DNA from: Mytilus trossulus
Lineage: Eukaryota > Mollusca > Bivalvia > Mytilida > Mytilidae
Reading direction: 5' to 3'
Assembly (NCBI RefSeq): GCF_036588685.1
Contig: NC_086384.1
Span: 50,547,973-50,611,972, forward strand
DNA length: 64,000 nt
In this document: positions 13,041-24,009 of the stretch, in pieces
How positions within the stretch are numbered: position 1 is the first letter of the stretch
Layout of the letters: every line of letters starts with the position of its first letter
Program-made: the position numbers and the translations under genes
Notes under the pieces: model-generated
Databases searched by the model: none
What the model was told of the DNA's origin: nothing
Seen by the model: the letters and a program-made list of their open reading frames with translations, nothing else

Positions 13041-14965
13041 TGCAGAATTTTCCGTTCCAAATATGAAATAAACTTACCTGCTCACAGACCATTTTTCACT
13101 AATAAAATATGATGACAAATCTATCAGTGCTTTTTACATTTGAGAGCCATATATAAGCATGCTAAATGTATAGTTTGAATCTTGAATAAATGCTGATGGA
13201 TATAGGAAGATGTGGTGTGAGTGCTTATTTCTACCCCACTTTCTTTTGGTTAAATCACTTCCTTAATTTTTTAACAGAAAATTTGTCCAACATGTTTTAT
13301 TTATTGCAATATGTATGCAACTGTAAACTTTTCATATAAAACAGTAGTTTGGATAGTCCAAAATACCAAATATAATACTCGGAAATTATTTTTTAATTTT
13401 CCAGATGGCTTCAGACTACAATTCTCTGTTAACGTAGTTCTGCCAGTGGAGGTGTGCCTTGATTGAATTTTATACGCCCATTTATGGGACGTATAATGGT
13501 ATACCATTGTCCCTCTCAGTCTGTCTGTCCGTCCATTTTTCTGTCTGTCCGTCCATTTTTCTGTCTGTACATGTCTGTCAATTTTTTTAATTCTTTACAC
13601 AAATTATTAAAAAGGAAAGAACTAGTACGACAGTGTACTGCGATTGTACAATCCAAGATCTACCTTCAGATGATGTTTCTTAAGGCACTTAGCTACGGAT
13701 ACATTGAATTTAACAATAATTAAAAAAAAATGCTACATAGGATACTAACTGCCGAAATGTATCGTTGGGTAAGGAACTGTTTTAATTACTAATAAAAATA
13801 GTATTTGTGTCTACTGTAATACATTGCGCTATTGTTACATTAATGAACTGCAATGTACGATAGTACTAGTAATATGTATTTTGAAAACTTTTATTTTATA
13901 AATATAATATTGCATACAATTTTTAAATTTTAATTTAGAATGACAGTTTATACAAATCCAGTATGTTGCTTTTGAAGCATTTTTAGTCCGACGCAGTTTT
14001 GGGGAAGCCACTCCAAGCAGCCATCACAAACTTTTCTGCACTATCTCTTTTACAAGTTAAAGATTTTGAAGGGAAATTATGTCATCCATGGATACTTGTA
14101 TTCATAAGTTCACAGTATTAATTTTAGTTCACTGTAAGCAAGGCGCTTGCTTTTGATGTATCAATTTTATATGCCCAAACTACGTTAGTAGAAGGGCATT
14201 ATCTTTTCTGGTCTAGGTCCATTCGACCCTTTGTCCCACTTCGGGTTAAAGCATTTGGTTTAGGTATTTGTTGACGAAGTTGATGTCCAAAACAACTTGA
14301 AACTTAGTCACGGAATAAAAGAGATTTCATAATATAAGTTCCAAAACTTGGAAAAAAAATTATTCTGGAATATTATTTTCACTGAAATAAATATAACAGT
14401 ATATATCCCTAACGGAATAAATTGTATGGAATATTTGTTCCAACCGGAATAGATACTATGACAATGGTTATTACAAAGTTCCCATTGGCACTTCTGATAT
14501 AGGTGGAACAATAATACGTTGACAAGTAAATGTCCCTATGATATATTTCTAATTTAAATGTCAATTCTAATATGACGTGCTTCTTTCGCTTTGTGAATAA
14601 ACCCATACTCTATATCCAATAAAATTTGTATGCACATGTATACGCATATTGACTACTGCAGAATAATGAATTTGGTCAAATTGGCATACATTTAATAGAT
14701 TTCATTAACTTAAAACATTCAAAACTCTTCAATGATGCACATTTTGTTACTTATTCATTGGTAATGACTGTTATGCGTTGTAAATGGAAATTGACATATT
14801 TGACCTAGATACGACAGCCGTTCATGCTGGCTGTTCAAACTCCTCCCTCTGAAAAATCACATTGCCTGTCTTTTGTCCTTTTACAAACAAAAGAGGGAGG
14901 TTCATGGGAGAGATTTTACAAAAGCTGCACACTTATATACATCGGACATAGATATTACCTTATAA
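13041..14965. other. Gene-free stretch with fragments of dispersed repeats
   Basis: At 13470-13575 there is a repeat with GGGACGTATAATGGTAT and iterated GTCTGTCCGTCC. At 14170-14320 there is a partial copy of the 'CTTGAAACTTAG' repeat family. No exon, RNA gene or long reading frame was recognised. Confidence 0.4.
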
Positions 14966-15115
14966 GATTGACGAAAGATACCAGAGGGAAATTCAAACTC
15001 ATAAATCGAAAATAAACTGACAACACCATGGCTAAAAATGAAAAATATAAAACGGACAAACAATAGTATACATGACACAACATAGAAAACTAAAGAATAA
15101 ACAACACAAACCCAA
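14966..15115 (-). mobile_element. 5'-truncated copy of the retroelement 3' end
   Basis: Matches 15817-15960 and its relatives over GACGAAAGATACCA... to AACTAAAGAATAAACAAC, with diverged bases. Only the last 150 bp of the element are present, the pattern left by reverse transcription that stopped early. Confidence 0.65.
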
Positions 15116-15816
15116 AATTGTCCTAATCAGAATCGAAATAGTTGATGCAAGCAATACTTTATTGTAGTTTTAACATGGGTAGTCATTATATTCTTGTTAT
15201 TTTAGCCCTCACTAACGCTCTGGCAAGAATAATATCGAATATAATGCCTGCCCATGTTAAAACTACAGTAAAGTAAAACTTGCATCAATTATTTGTTAAA
15301 TCAGATTTTCTATCCTAATTTCACGGTCCATTGAACATAGAAAATGACAGGACGAGTTTTGTTGTTACGCACTGCGTTTGTATACAATAAAAAATAAGTA
15401 ATAGGAATCACGCCATCTATGATTGTTAAAGGTATAGTGACTGTTAGTAATAAGGATATGTAGGAAATTAATTGCATATAAGTCACTTTATCAGCCTAAG
15501 TTTTAACAACGAACAATTTAGCTATATGTTTCGTCTTTGTCCCTTCTAAACTGTAGGAGTCTATTTCAGAGCACCAACATAATTCATACTTAAACCTAAT
15601 AGAAAACCCTGTAATAAATTCTATTTGTTGAATAATAATATTAGTATTTTTATCAATAATACAAATTTCATCTCGTACATGTATCGAAGAACTAAAAGAG
15701 GTTTATATAAATAAAAGTCTTCAGTGTAACCATTACTCAATGTATTACCGTAGACACAAATATTATTGTTACATTCTTAAACAATCGATTCATTGTCCAG
15801 CCGGCATTCCAACAAA

Positions 15817-16640
15817 AGAGTGACGAAAGATACCAAAGGGACAGTCAAACTCGTAAATCTAAAACAAACTGACAACGCCATGGCTAAAAATGAAAAAGAC
15901 AAACAGAAAAACAATAGTACACATGACACAACATAGAAAACTAAAGAATAAACAACCCGAACCCCACCAAAAACTAGGGGTGATCTCAGGTGCTCCGGAA
16001 GGGTAAGCAGATCCTGCTCCACATGCGGCACCCGTCGTGTTGCTTATGTGATTACAAATCCGGTAAATAGTCTAATTCGGTAGGTCAAATTCATGAAAGG
16101 GAAGGGGATTGTAGTAACGACGTAAGGAACATATCCGATATCATTTGTGAAACGGTTATTCCATAACGGTCAACCAACTCGTGATGGCGTCCGTAAAATT
16201 TACGAAGGGATGATTTCAACTTCACCATTTGGAACTCTTGGTTTAATAGCTTCCTTGTAAGCAGTAACCCTCTATCAAGAAAATCATGATAGGAAATGCA
16301 AGCACGGGAATATCGTATCAATTGGGAGATATATACCCCGTATGCAGGTGCTGCTGGAATGTTGCTACTTAGAAATGGAAAGTTCACAAACGGAAAACTG
16401 AAATCATCTCTTTTGACGTAAAGTTTTGTCTTCAACCGACCCTCATTGTCAATTTCTAGATGTAAGTCAAGATATGAAGCCGACTTAATTGTATCTGTAG
16501 TATCCTTTATCTCCAATTCGATGGGATAGATGCGATCCACATTGTCACCAAATTTTGAATTGTTTAATGAAAGAACGTCATCTATATAGCGGAAAGTAGA
16601 GTTAAAGGATATTGCTAACTTCTTATCTTATTAGCCTCCA
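15817..16640 (-). mobile_element. Retroelement copy: partial reverse transcriptase plus 3' region
   Basis: The longest of six related copies. Reading on the minus strand: a reverse-transcriptase fragment (16091-16630), then a 3' region ending near 15817. The other copies are 22508-22862 and 26443-26603 (same orientation), 14966-15115 (same orientation, diverged), 16770-16922 (opposite) and 12828-13040 (opposite, old). All share the 3' end and differ at the 5' end. Confidence 0.75.
16091..16630 (-). pseudogene. Reverse transcriptase fragment (fingers/palm with YIDD to thumb)
   Basis: The open frame continues upstream of its first Met (16540): residues FRYIDDVLSLNNSKFGDNVD precede it, with the catalytic YIDD box encoded at 16577-16588. 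Downstream, SYLDLHLEID and the YGVYISQLIRYSRA block resemble the post-palm/thumb part of reverse transcriptases of the type common in bivalve retroelements. The N-terminal fingers, including the first catalytic Asp, and any endonuclease are missing. Upstream of about 16630 the frame runs into unrelated sequence. Relation to the Penelope-like group is plausible from the thumb layout but uncertain. Confidence 0.75.
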
Positions 16641-16769
16641 AAGTAACAATATTTTTTAAAACTTTTGTTACATTTTCATGTACCCGTAGCCAGTGACTTT
16701 TCTTCAAGTTGTTTTTACATATTTAATGCCTACCCATTTTAAAGCTATCAATTATTTCGATTCTGATTA

Positions 16770-16922
16770 GGAAAATGTTGGGTTTGTATTGTTTATTCTT
16801 TAGTTTTCTATGTCATGTGTACTATTGTTTGTCTGTTTGTCCTTTTCATTTGTAGCCGTGGCGTTGTCAGTTTATTTTAGATTTATAAGTTTGACTGTCC
16901 CTCTGGTATCTTTCGCCCCTCT
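16770..16922 (+). mobile_element. 5'-truncated copy of the retroelement 3' end, opposite strand
   Basis: From GTTTATTCTTTAGTTTTC to CTGGTATCTTTCGCCCCTC, this matches the reverse complement of 15817-15960. With the copy at 15817-16640 it forms an inverted pair about 130 bp apart. Confidence 0.7.
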
Positions 16923-17061
16923 TTTAAATATCATAGTCTTATATATGTTATTCAAAAATTATAGCGTTGATAACATGAATTATCATGTTCAAAGTCACGT
17001 GATACAGGGGAGATACCATCATATGACCATAGTACAAAACCAGGCGTTTCACCTTTTCTGA

Positions 17062-19066
17062 CAATTCGGTAAACAGGTAAACATTAACAAACATCCACAT
17101 TATTTATTTGCAGTTTAAAAAAACATATCTCTTTTGTCCGAGTCGTCGGGAAGGTATTTTGAATAACAAATTAAGTCTTAACATAACTGTGCTATTCAAC
17201 TTCCTTGTTCCTATGAAATTCTCAAATTGAGAAAATACTTAAATATATAATTCTTATTGCAGACATTGTTACAAAGTTCTATTTTAACAGCATATCGTGT
17301 ATTCAGAAAGAACAATCTTTACTTGACATATTTTGAGATATTTAAAGATGGTATTTATCTAAAATTCGTTTTTTTCTCTACGAGCTCAGATTTCATTGAA
17401 TTTTGCAAAACTTGCATAATGACCATTTGGGTTCATGATCAAAAGACAGTTTCCAGAGCCAGAGCCAAAATGTGAAAGTGATGTTTTTCTTAAAAAAAAA
17501 TAATGACAAATGGACTTAATTTTGAGCTTTTGTTTTACGTCTAGTCAGAGACATATAATACGTATTATATGTCTCTGGTCTAGTGTAGGGTTAGATTTTA
17601 TGACATCAATATAACTGTCAAACTTTCATAGAATGTTGACTAAGAATATAAGTGACATTGTCTTTCAACTTTAAACACGATGGACCTTTCTTATGTTTTA
17701 CTTGATATTAGATTGTAACACATTCTTTTTGAAAATGAAAACGATATTTTGGAACAGAAAAGCAATATAACCAAAATGTTTTCGAAGTGGTCAAATTAAT
17801 TAAAACGGACGGGACTTTTTTTATTGAGGCTTGATTCGCGTTTCATATCAGAAGACGCTTTGCTTACCTTGTCTCGCTTTCTTATGTTCATATGATTCAC
17901 TCAGATTGTATGTGTTATGTTTGTTGTATTGATTTATTTTGTGTTCTATTTGTAAGATTTGAAAAGTTGAACAGCGGATGACCCAGGTTGGCCATTTTGT
18001 TGACTGATCCGACCAATACAAAAATCATTCTTATAATATATTGTTAACAATTGATTAATATATATGTTAACCTATAAAATGGATTTAACATGTAAAACAG
18101 ACATAGAAAAACCAAATTGCCTGCATACTGTTTTTTTACATTGCTATTGTTCCTTTTTCTTTTTATTATAAGTTTGATATTGTTAAGTATGTTATCAATA
18201 AAATTGGAGAACTTAATTTAAATCGACGAATATGAAATTTGTAGCTAATAACCCTTTTATTTATCAGAACAAGTTATATGGTCATTTCAAACTCTCACAA
18301 CTTTTACAAATCTTTCTGTGATAACTTTTACCTTTATTGTAGGGAGACAAAGGGTTAGATAAGAGCCCCTACTGACTAAAAATATTACATGTGTTTTTAA
18401 ACTAACAAAAAAAATAGAAATGCTGTTCGAACAAAAGTTTATCTACAATTTGAAAGGAAGTCTTTGCATTTTGTAATTATTCCTCATTGAGTTCACCATC
18501 CATGTCATGTTTAGTCAACGTTTTGATATCTTTTTGTTTTTAGGAAAAACATTATATCGTTTACTGAAAGACTTAAGAAACCTCAAATGAAAAAAAAATG
18601 ATGCATATGTTTTTTTATAACTCAATGGATAGTTTTCATTATAAAACTTATGTACATATACATTTTTATTAAGAAAATCCTTTAATTTATTCATATTTAG
18701 AAGAAGTTTACTTTATTTTAATTGCTTCCTAAGGAAGCAATTCCCTCGATGTATTTTCCGTATGCAAAGTGACCTCGGTCTGACCCATCCCGTAAAAATC
18801 CGGTGATCGCAATATGCATGGATGTCCCTAAAATAAACTATTATCTAAAATTACATGTTAAACACGTGCTCAATTTCCATGCTTTTTTGTTGACATTTTG
18901 TCGAGTGTTGACAAACAGGTGACAATCGTTAAACTTCGGCTTCAAAACACGAACTTTAATTACCTGCCATATTTTCACAACAATACTGACCGATTGAAAA
19001 TTTATACGAATAAAATGATAAATTCGTGCACAGAAGACTAAGTTTATGATGTGTGTATGCATTGGT
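17062..19066. other. Gene-free stretch; perfect 32-bp palindrome inside
   Basis: No exon or RNA gene recognised. The only structure seen is the palindrome at 17546-17577, listed separately. Reading frames here are short and without recognisable homology. Confidence 0.4.
17546..17577. repeat. Perfect 32-bp palindrome
   Basis: CAGAGACATATAATAC followed directly by its exact reverse complement, with no spacer. It could extrude as a cruciform. No flanking target duplication is evident. Confidence 0.9.
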
Positions 19067-19070
19067 TTAA

Positions 19071-19652
19071 GGTTCATGTGGACCCAATGGCTAAAATGGC
19101 CATATTTTCACCTCAAAATTTACTCTGAGTACAGGCAAACCTGTGCATCTGGAAAAGTTTTAAGGCATAGCATGCCCTAGATAAATAGACTTCAAATGCA
19201 TTGTATTATTTAGAAAAATCATCACTTAACTGGATTTTGCCGTACACTTTTTTTCGTCCCTGCAGAAGATGATAAAATTAACAAACAGTTGAGTTTACCT
19301 TGATATGGTCCACTCAGGTACACACTTTAAATATCCAAGTATTGTCATGTATCTATTGTCCATCTATTGTCCATGTCAATTAATACAGCTCACTTCAATT
19401 ATTACCTGTGGGGAAGTTCTAAAACCTGTTTCCCAACTTAGTTTATTTTGGCACCTTCCGGAGGAATGAAAAAAAGTGCACGGTAAAATTCTGGTAAGTT
19501 TTTATTTTTCTAAAACATAAAACATGTTTGCAATGTATTTATCTAGGGCATGCTATGCCTGAAATTTTTTATAGATGCGCAGGTTTGTCTGTACTCAGAG
19601 TAAATTTTGAGGTGAAAATACAGCCATTTTAGCCATAGGGTCCACATGAACC
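19071..19652. mobile_element. Inverted-repeat element with TTAA target duplication (piggyBac-type target)
   Basis: The arms begin GGTTCATGTGGACCC and are inverted copies over at least 130 bp (19071 to about 19205, and about 19515-19652), with weaker inverted similarity further in (GCCGTACACTTTTTTT near 19242 against AAAAAAGTGCACGG near 19475). TTAA lies immediately outside both ends (19067-19070 and 19653-19656), the target duplication typical of piggyBac transposons. There is no transposase frame, so the element is non-autonomous. Confidence 0.75.
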
Positions 19653-19760
19653 TTAAGAATTGGAAGAACATTATTTTTCACCGGTCATTCGTTTCTTATG
19701 ACTTTAATGTTGGGATGTTAAAAATAAACTTATCATAGATACCAGGATTATTTTCATATT

Positions 19761-19807
19761 AACGCCAGACGCGCGTTTTGCCTACAAAAGACTCATCAGT
19801 GACGCTC
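19761..19807 (-). ncRNA. Degraded type I hammerhead ribozyme motif
   Basis: On the minus strand: stem I AGCGTCA, core CTGATGA (19793-19799), stem II GTCT...GGC, then AAAA where the core needs GAAA, a short stem III (CGCGCG), the UC cleavage position, and stem I return TGGCGTT, which pairs with the first strand over 7 bp. The changed core G should abolish cleavage (known hammerhead requirement). Shares flanks with the copies at 21765 and 25535. Confidence 0.7.
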
Positions 19808-20016
19808 GAATAAAAAAAAGAAAACAAGACCAAATAAAGCACGAAATTGAGGAGTTTGAGGATTAAAATTCCAAAACATTTGGCCAAATACAGCTACAAT
19901 AGTTTCTATTTACTTTCTTAAAGATACTAGTTATATTCATAAATTAGCAGTTTACAAAAATTCAAATGTATATTACCTTAATCACTAAAGCTTCTTCATT
20001 TAACGTAGGTGTGATT

Positions 20017-21687
20017 ATGACAACCGTTATACCTTGTGGTCCCTGTATGTACGATGAAACCCATCAGAATGCTAGAAAATGGTGCACCAGTTGTGAAGAG
20101 GGTTTATGTGAAGATTGTGAGAAAACTCATAAGAAAACCAAAACCTCTAGGAACCATAAACTCATCTCTATTGAAGATTATCGGAAGATAGAACACGTCC
20201 AGATCCCCTTCACTTGCAGCGAACATGACAAGAAATTCGAGTGGTTTTGTAAATCTCATGATCAAGCTATTTGCGTGGTATGTTTACCAACTGCGCACAG
20301 ATCTTGTCCCGATGTCATACCAATAGATGTTGCTGCTACAAATGCAAGACAATCCACGGCTATATCTGACTTACAGGAGGCAATCGAGATCACATTGCGT
20401 AATATAACTCTTTGCGTCAACAGCAGAAATACTGCCACAAATGATATAGAAAAGCAAGAGAAAGATATCAGGACAATTATCCTAAAAATAAGAACAAAGA
20501 TAAATGGTCATTTAAACGAGCTGGAAGAAAAGCTAATGCAAACTTTGGTATCAGCAACAAAAACATACAAATCAAGTAGTAACAGCCTTCTTCAACAGTT
20601 AAATATACTTGAAGATAAGCTTATCTCACTGAAAGATCAAATATTGCAGATGAAAGATTTTGCCTCCGAACTACAAGTTTTTCTTGGAACGCGTCAAATT
20701 GACAAACTTGTAATGAGTGAAATAGAATCCATTAAAACTGCAACTGATGCTTTATACGATTACAAATTCAACCTGGTTTTAAATAGTGATATTCAGAGAT
20801 TATCAAATGGGGTGGTCAAAGAGTTTGGGGAAATTCACGTCACTGAACATGTCTCTCATTTAGATATTAAAGATCTAAAAATAGAGCAGGCACAAATGCC
20901 GAAAAACGTACAACCCCTGTGTAATGTCGCTGGCATTGAACTTCAATTGACAACAAAGGTTGAAATCAAGAAAGAAAGATTTTTCCGTTTTACAGGTTGT
21001 GCTATATTACCTAATGGACATCTGTTGTTTGCGAATTACACAAATGAACAAAACCTATTAGAGTACAATAAAGAAGGTAACTACATCGGAAGTATTCCAG
21101 TGTCTGCTGCTCCGTATGATATAACAGTGCTAGATTCGGATCGCATTGCAATCACATACGGATATAACAGATTCTTCGAAATATTCAATTATCGCAATAG
21201 TCGGATTGAAAAGAAGATAAAAACCGAGGCTGAATGCTGGGGATTGAGTCAGTCAAATGGTAAAATTTTTGTCATATGTTATAAAGTAGAGGTTTTTGAC
21301 ATTACTGGAAAGAAAGAATGTACGTTGGATGCAGAAACCGACGTATATATTTCTGCCTCAATACACAACTTCTTCTGTTCAAACCATTCAAATGGCACAG
21401 TATGTTGTTATGATATGAATGGACAAGTAGTATGGAAGTTTCACGATGATTCCTTGGTCAATCCATTTTGCGTAGCAAATGATCGTAGTGGCAACGTTTT
21501 CGTTGTTGGTCGTAAGTCTAGAAAACTGATACTTATACAACATGACGGGAAATCATATAAAAACTTGCTTAATTTGGAAGAATATTCTGCTCCAAGTGCT
21601 GTATGTTACAATAACGATAAACAAACTCTACTTATCTGTAATGAAAACGGTGGTGCTTGTGCCTTGTATAAAGTATTGTACAAGTAA
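20017..21687 (+). CDS. TRIM-like protein: B-boxes, coiled coil, C-terminal beta-propeller; no RING
   Basis: Single-exon gene. The frame opens at 19966, but the Met at 20017 (556 residues) is preferred: the first zinc ligands (CGPC) follow within a few residues, and GTAG just before could be an intron acceptor in the 5' UTR. Order: a B-box1-like Cys/His cluster (CGPC ... CTSC ... CEDC), a B-box2 (CSEHDKKFEWFCKSHD ... CVVC), a long charged coiled coil (about residues 110-240 from this start), then a repeat-rich C-terminal half with DITVLDSDRIAITYG- and NDRSGNVFVVGR-type blades, like NHL/YncE propellers. Bivalves carry large expanded families of such genes, usually linked to ubiquitin signalling or innate immunity; without a RING finger ligase activity is not implied. 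A decayed duplicate lies 2.3 kb downstream. A hammerhead repeat starts 78 bp after the stop. The function of this copy is unknown. Confidence 0.85.
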   Translation: MTTVIPCGPCMYDETHQNARKWCTSCEEGLCEDCEKTHKKTKTSRNHKLISIEDYRKIEHVQIPFTCSEHDKKFEWFCKSHDQAICVVCLPTAHRSCPDVIPIDVAATNARQSTAISDLQEAIEITLRNITLCVNSRNTATNDIEKQEKDIRTIILKIRTKINGHLNELEEKLMQTLVSATKTYKSSSNSLLQQLNILEDKLISLKDQILQMKDFASELQVFLGTRQIDKLVMSEIESIKTATDALYDYKFNLVLNSDIQRLSNGVVKEFGEIHVTEHVSHLDIKDLKIEQAQMPKNVQPLCNVAGIELQLTTKVEIKKERFFRFTGCAILPNGHLLFANYTNEQNLLEYNKEGNYIGSIPVSAAPYDITVLDSDRIAITYGYNRFFEIFNYRNSRIEKKIKTEAECWGLSQSNGKIFVICYKVEVFDITGKKECTLDAETDVYISASIHNFFCSNHSNGTVCCYDMNGQVVWKFHDDSLVNPFCVANDRSGNVFVVGRKSRKLILIQHDGKSYKNLLNLEEYSAPSAVCYNNDKQTLLICNENGGACALYKVLYK

Positions 21688-21742
21688 CATTTTTCCCAAA
21701 TTATAATTGTTCCAGACATTTTTTTCCGTTTTAATAGTCATC

Positions 21743-22095
21743 AAAGGTATCAGAATTATAATTAATACGTCAGACGCGCGTTTCGTCTACATAAGACTCA
21801 TCAGTGATGCTCATATCAAAATAATTATAAAGCCAAACAAATACAAAGTTGACGAGTATTGAGGATCCAAAATTCAAAAAAGTTGTGCAAAATACGACTA
21901 AGGAAATCTATGTTTGGGATAACAAAATACTTGGTTTTTCGAAAAATTCAAAGTTATGTAAACAGGAAATTTTAAAAAATGACCGCATTATTGATATTCA
22001 TGTCAACACCGAAGTGTTGACTTCTGGGCTAGTGATACTCTCGGGGACGAAACGTCCACTGGCAGTGACGTCGACCCAGTGGTGTCAAAAGTTAT
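21743..22095 (-). mobile_element. Retrozyme-like repeat unit carrying a hammerhead ribozyme
   Basis: The block TCAAAGGTA occurs at the left (about 21743) and again at 22096, about 353 bp apart, as if one full unit of a tandem repeat were followed by the start of the next. The left end holds the hammerhead at 21765-21812. The body continues through 'AAAGTTGACGAGTATTGAGGATCC', shared with 25620-25660, to a GACGAAACGTCC-containing segment (22044-22081). Small hammerhead-bearing circular-RNA retroelements (retrozymes) are described from mussels. Assignment here is from structure only. Confidence 0.55.
21765..21812 (-). ncRNA. Type I hammerhead ribozyme with intact catalytic core
   Basis: Minus-strand order: stem I GAGCATCA; CTGATGA (21798-21804); stem II GTCT/AGAC closed by a TATGT-type loop; GAAA; a minimal stem III CGCGCG; the cleavage position after UC; stem I return TGACGTAT, pairing with one A-C mismatch. 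All invariant core positions (CUGAUGA, GAAA, UH) are present, unlike the copies at 19761 and 25535. Confidence 0.82.
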
Positions 22096-22507
22096 CAAAG
22101 GTACCCAAATTATCCTTAGTCTTAATTGTGATTTAATATTTTTAACAAACAACCGAGTAGTTGATCATGCCTGTATCCCTTTAAAAAAAATGATGCATTT
22201 ATTGAATTTTATGTACAATAAAATAGACGAATTGCATTTGGAGCAATAATAAACCTTGAGTCTTATATTGATTAACCGACTTGAAGAATATAAAAGATGT
22301 ATGTAAAGTTGAAAATTTAAGTGGGGAATGTATCAAAGAAACAACAACACGACAAAAGAGCAGAAAACGGCAGATGGACTCCAACGGATATTAAACACAA
22401 CTCCAAAACATATAAATGAATTAAAATTGGGAATACATACTAAAATATAAAGACCAGAGGCATCCGACTTGGGACAGACGCAACATTGCAGCGGGGCTTA
22501 CAATGTT
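22096..22507. other. Gene-free stretch
   Basis: AT-rich. The part from about 22320 to 22500 contains a diverged dispersed-repeat block (GGGAATGTATCAAAG..., GGGACAGACGCAACATTGCA) also seen near 10480-10540. No gene recognised. Confidence 0.4.
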
Positions 22508-22862
22508 AAAGAGGGACGAAAGATACCAAAGGGACAGTCAAACTCGTAAATCTAAAACAAACTGACAACGCCATGGCTAAAAATGAAAAAGACAAACAGA
22601 AAAACAATAGTACACATGACACAACATAGAAAACTAAAGAATAAACAACACGAACCCCACCAAAAACTAAGGGTGATCTCAGGTGCTCCGGAAGGGAAAG
22701 CAGATCCTGCTCCACATGCGGCACCCGTCGTGTTGCTTATGTGATTACAAATCCGGTAAAAAGTCTAATTCGGTAGGTAAAATTAATGAAAGGGAAGGGG
22801 ATTGTAGTTACGACGTAAGGAAAATATCCGATATCATTTGTGCAACGGTTATTCCATAACAA
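22508..22862 (-). mobile_element. 5'-truncated retroelement copy
   Basis: Near-identical to 15817-16165, truncated within the reverse-transcriptase coding part at about 22862 (CCGTTATGGAATAACC... read on the minus strand). Little divergence from the longer copy points to a fairly recent shared source. Confidence 0.75.
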
Positions 22863-24009
22863 TATAAAATATTGGCTGAAATCTCAACTCTTCTCTTTTA
22901 CCTCTAATGTATGAAAAAACAAACGCTCATATGAGTTTAAAAGAAGTCTGAGTTCGAAGTGTCGGATTGCTTTTAAAATGACAATTGACCAAGGGACGTA
23001 TAGACGGAAGTACGGAAATTGAATAGTAACAATTAATTAAAACCCATTTTTTATTGAAATTCTAATGCATCCCATGCCAGCACACCCTGGATTAACCGTC
23101 AGCATAAACGGCCAAAACCAACAATTTAGAAAGCCATGTTTGTCTAAGAACTGAACCAGTAGAAGAGCTGTATATGAAATAGACATAAAAATAATAGGAA
23201 CATCCAACTAAGGTCAACTTTGCATGAGGAAGTTGCCGCCGTAATTTCATAAACACTGATATAAGCTGCTTTTTCACATAGCAGTTGTCTTTAAGAATAA
23301 GATGTTCGTCATTTTGATATACTTATTTGATTGATAAAATATTGTTTAGTTATGTACAGCGGCCACAATTGCAGATATTTTAAGTGTTAGAGAACAATTT
23401 AAACAATAACTGCAACAGGTAGGTCATGTTATACTGGTTTGAATAAAAAAACAATTCAGTGGATACTTGAAGAGGAGGGTATATTAGAAAGACACCGGAA
23501 TATGGTGTTACAAAGTGTTGACTAATGAATGTAAATCTCACCAGTAGCAGCTATACTAGATACCCCTACTCACATTTTCGGAAGTACTAGTATAACCTAA
23601 CCACTCTGGTCCTAAAAAAAATTCACATAAGTTACATGACAGCAGTGAAATCAAAACCTAAATTTTGATATGTAAGGCAAATTCAATGGTCGGATTAAAG
23701 ATAAATCCATGTTGTAAATGATGTGAAGCGGATTAATGATAAATCCAAGTGGTCAATTTGAGACCCCGTACCAAATATTTCTGTAACAAGTCTATACTTT
23801 TTACAGGTCCCTATAAGAAGGTATAATTCCACCATGAGAATGTCAAATCTTCTCTTAAATATTCAGTAAGTTGGATGGAACGTCTACCAAATCATTGCCA
23901 CATAATTTATCTAAATATGCACGTTGTAATTCCTTTCTCTGACAGTGAAATAGTTCATTTTGCGTCATTCCGTGTTTAGCAAAGGGAGATTATTACACAG
24001 CTGCGCATC
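22863..24009. other. Gene-free stretch between TRIM-like gene and its pseudogene
   Basis: No exon, RNA gene or recognised repeat. Frames are short. Confidence 0.4.

Noticed and set aside
13463-13723. 86-codon frame with SVCPSIFLSVRPFFCL
   Set aside because: The amino-acid pattern is a translation of the GTCTGTCCGTCC repeat, not a protein.
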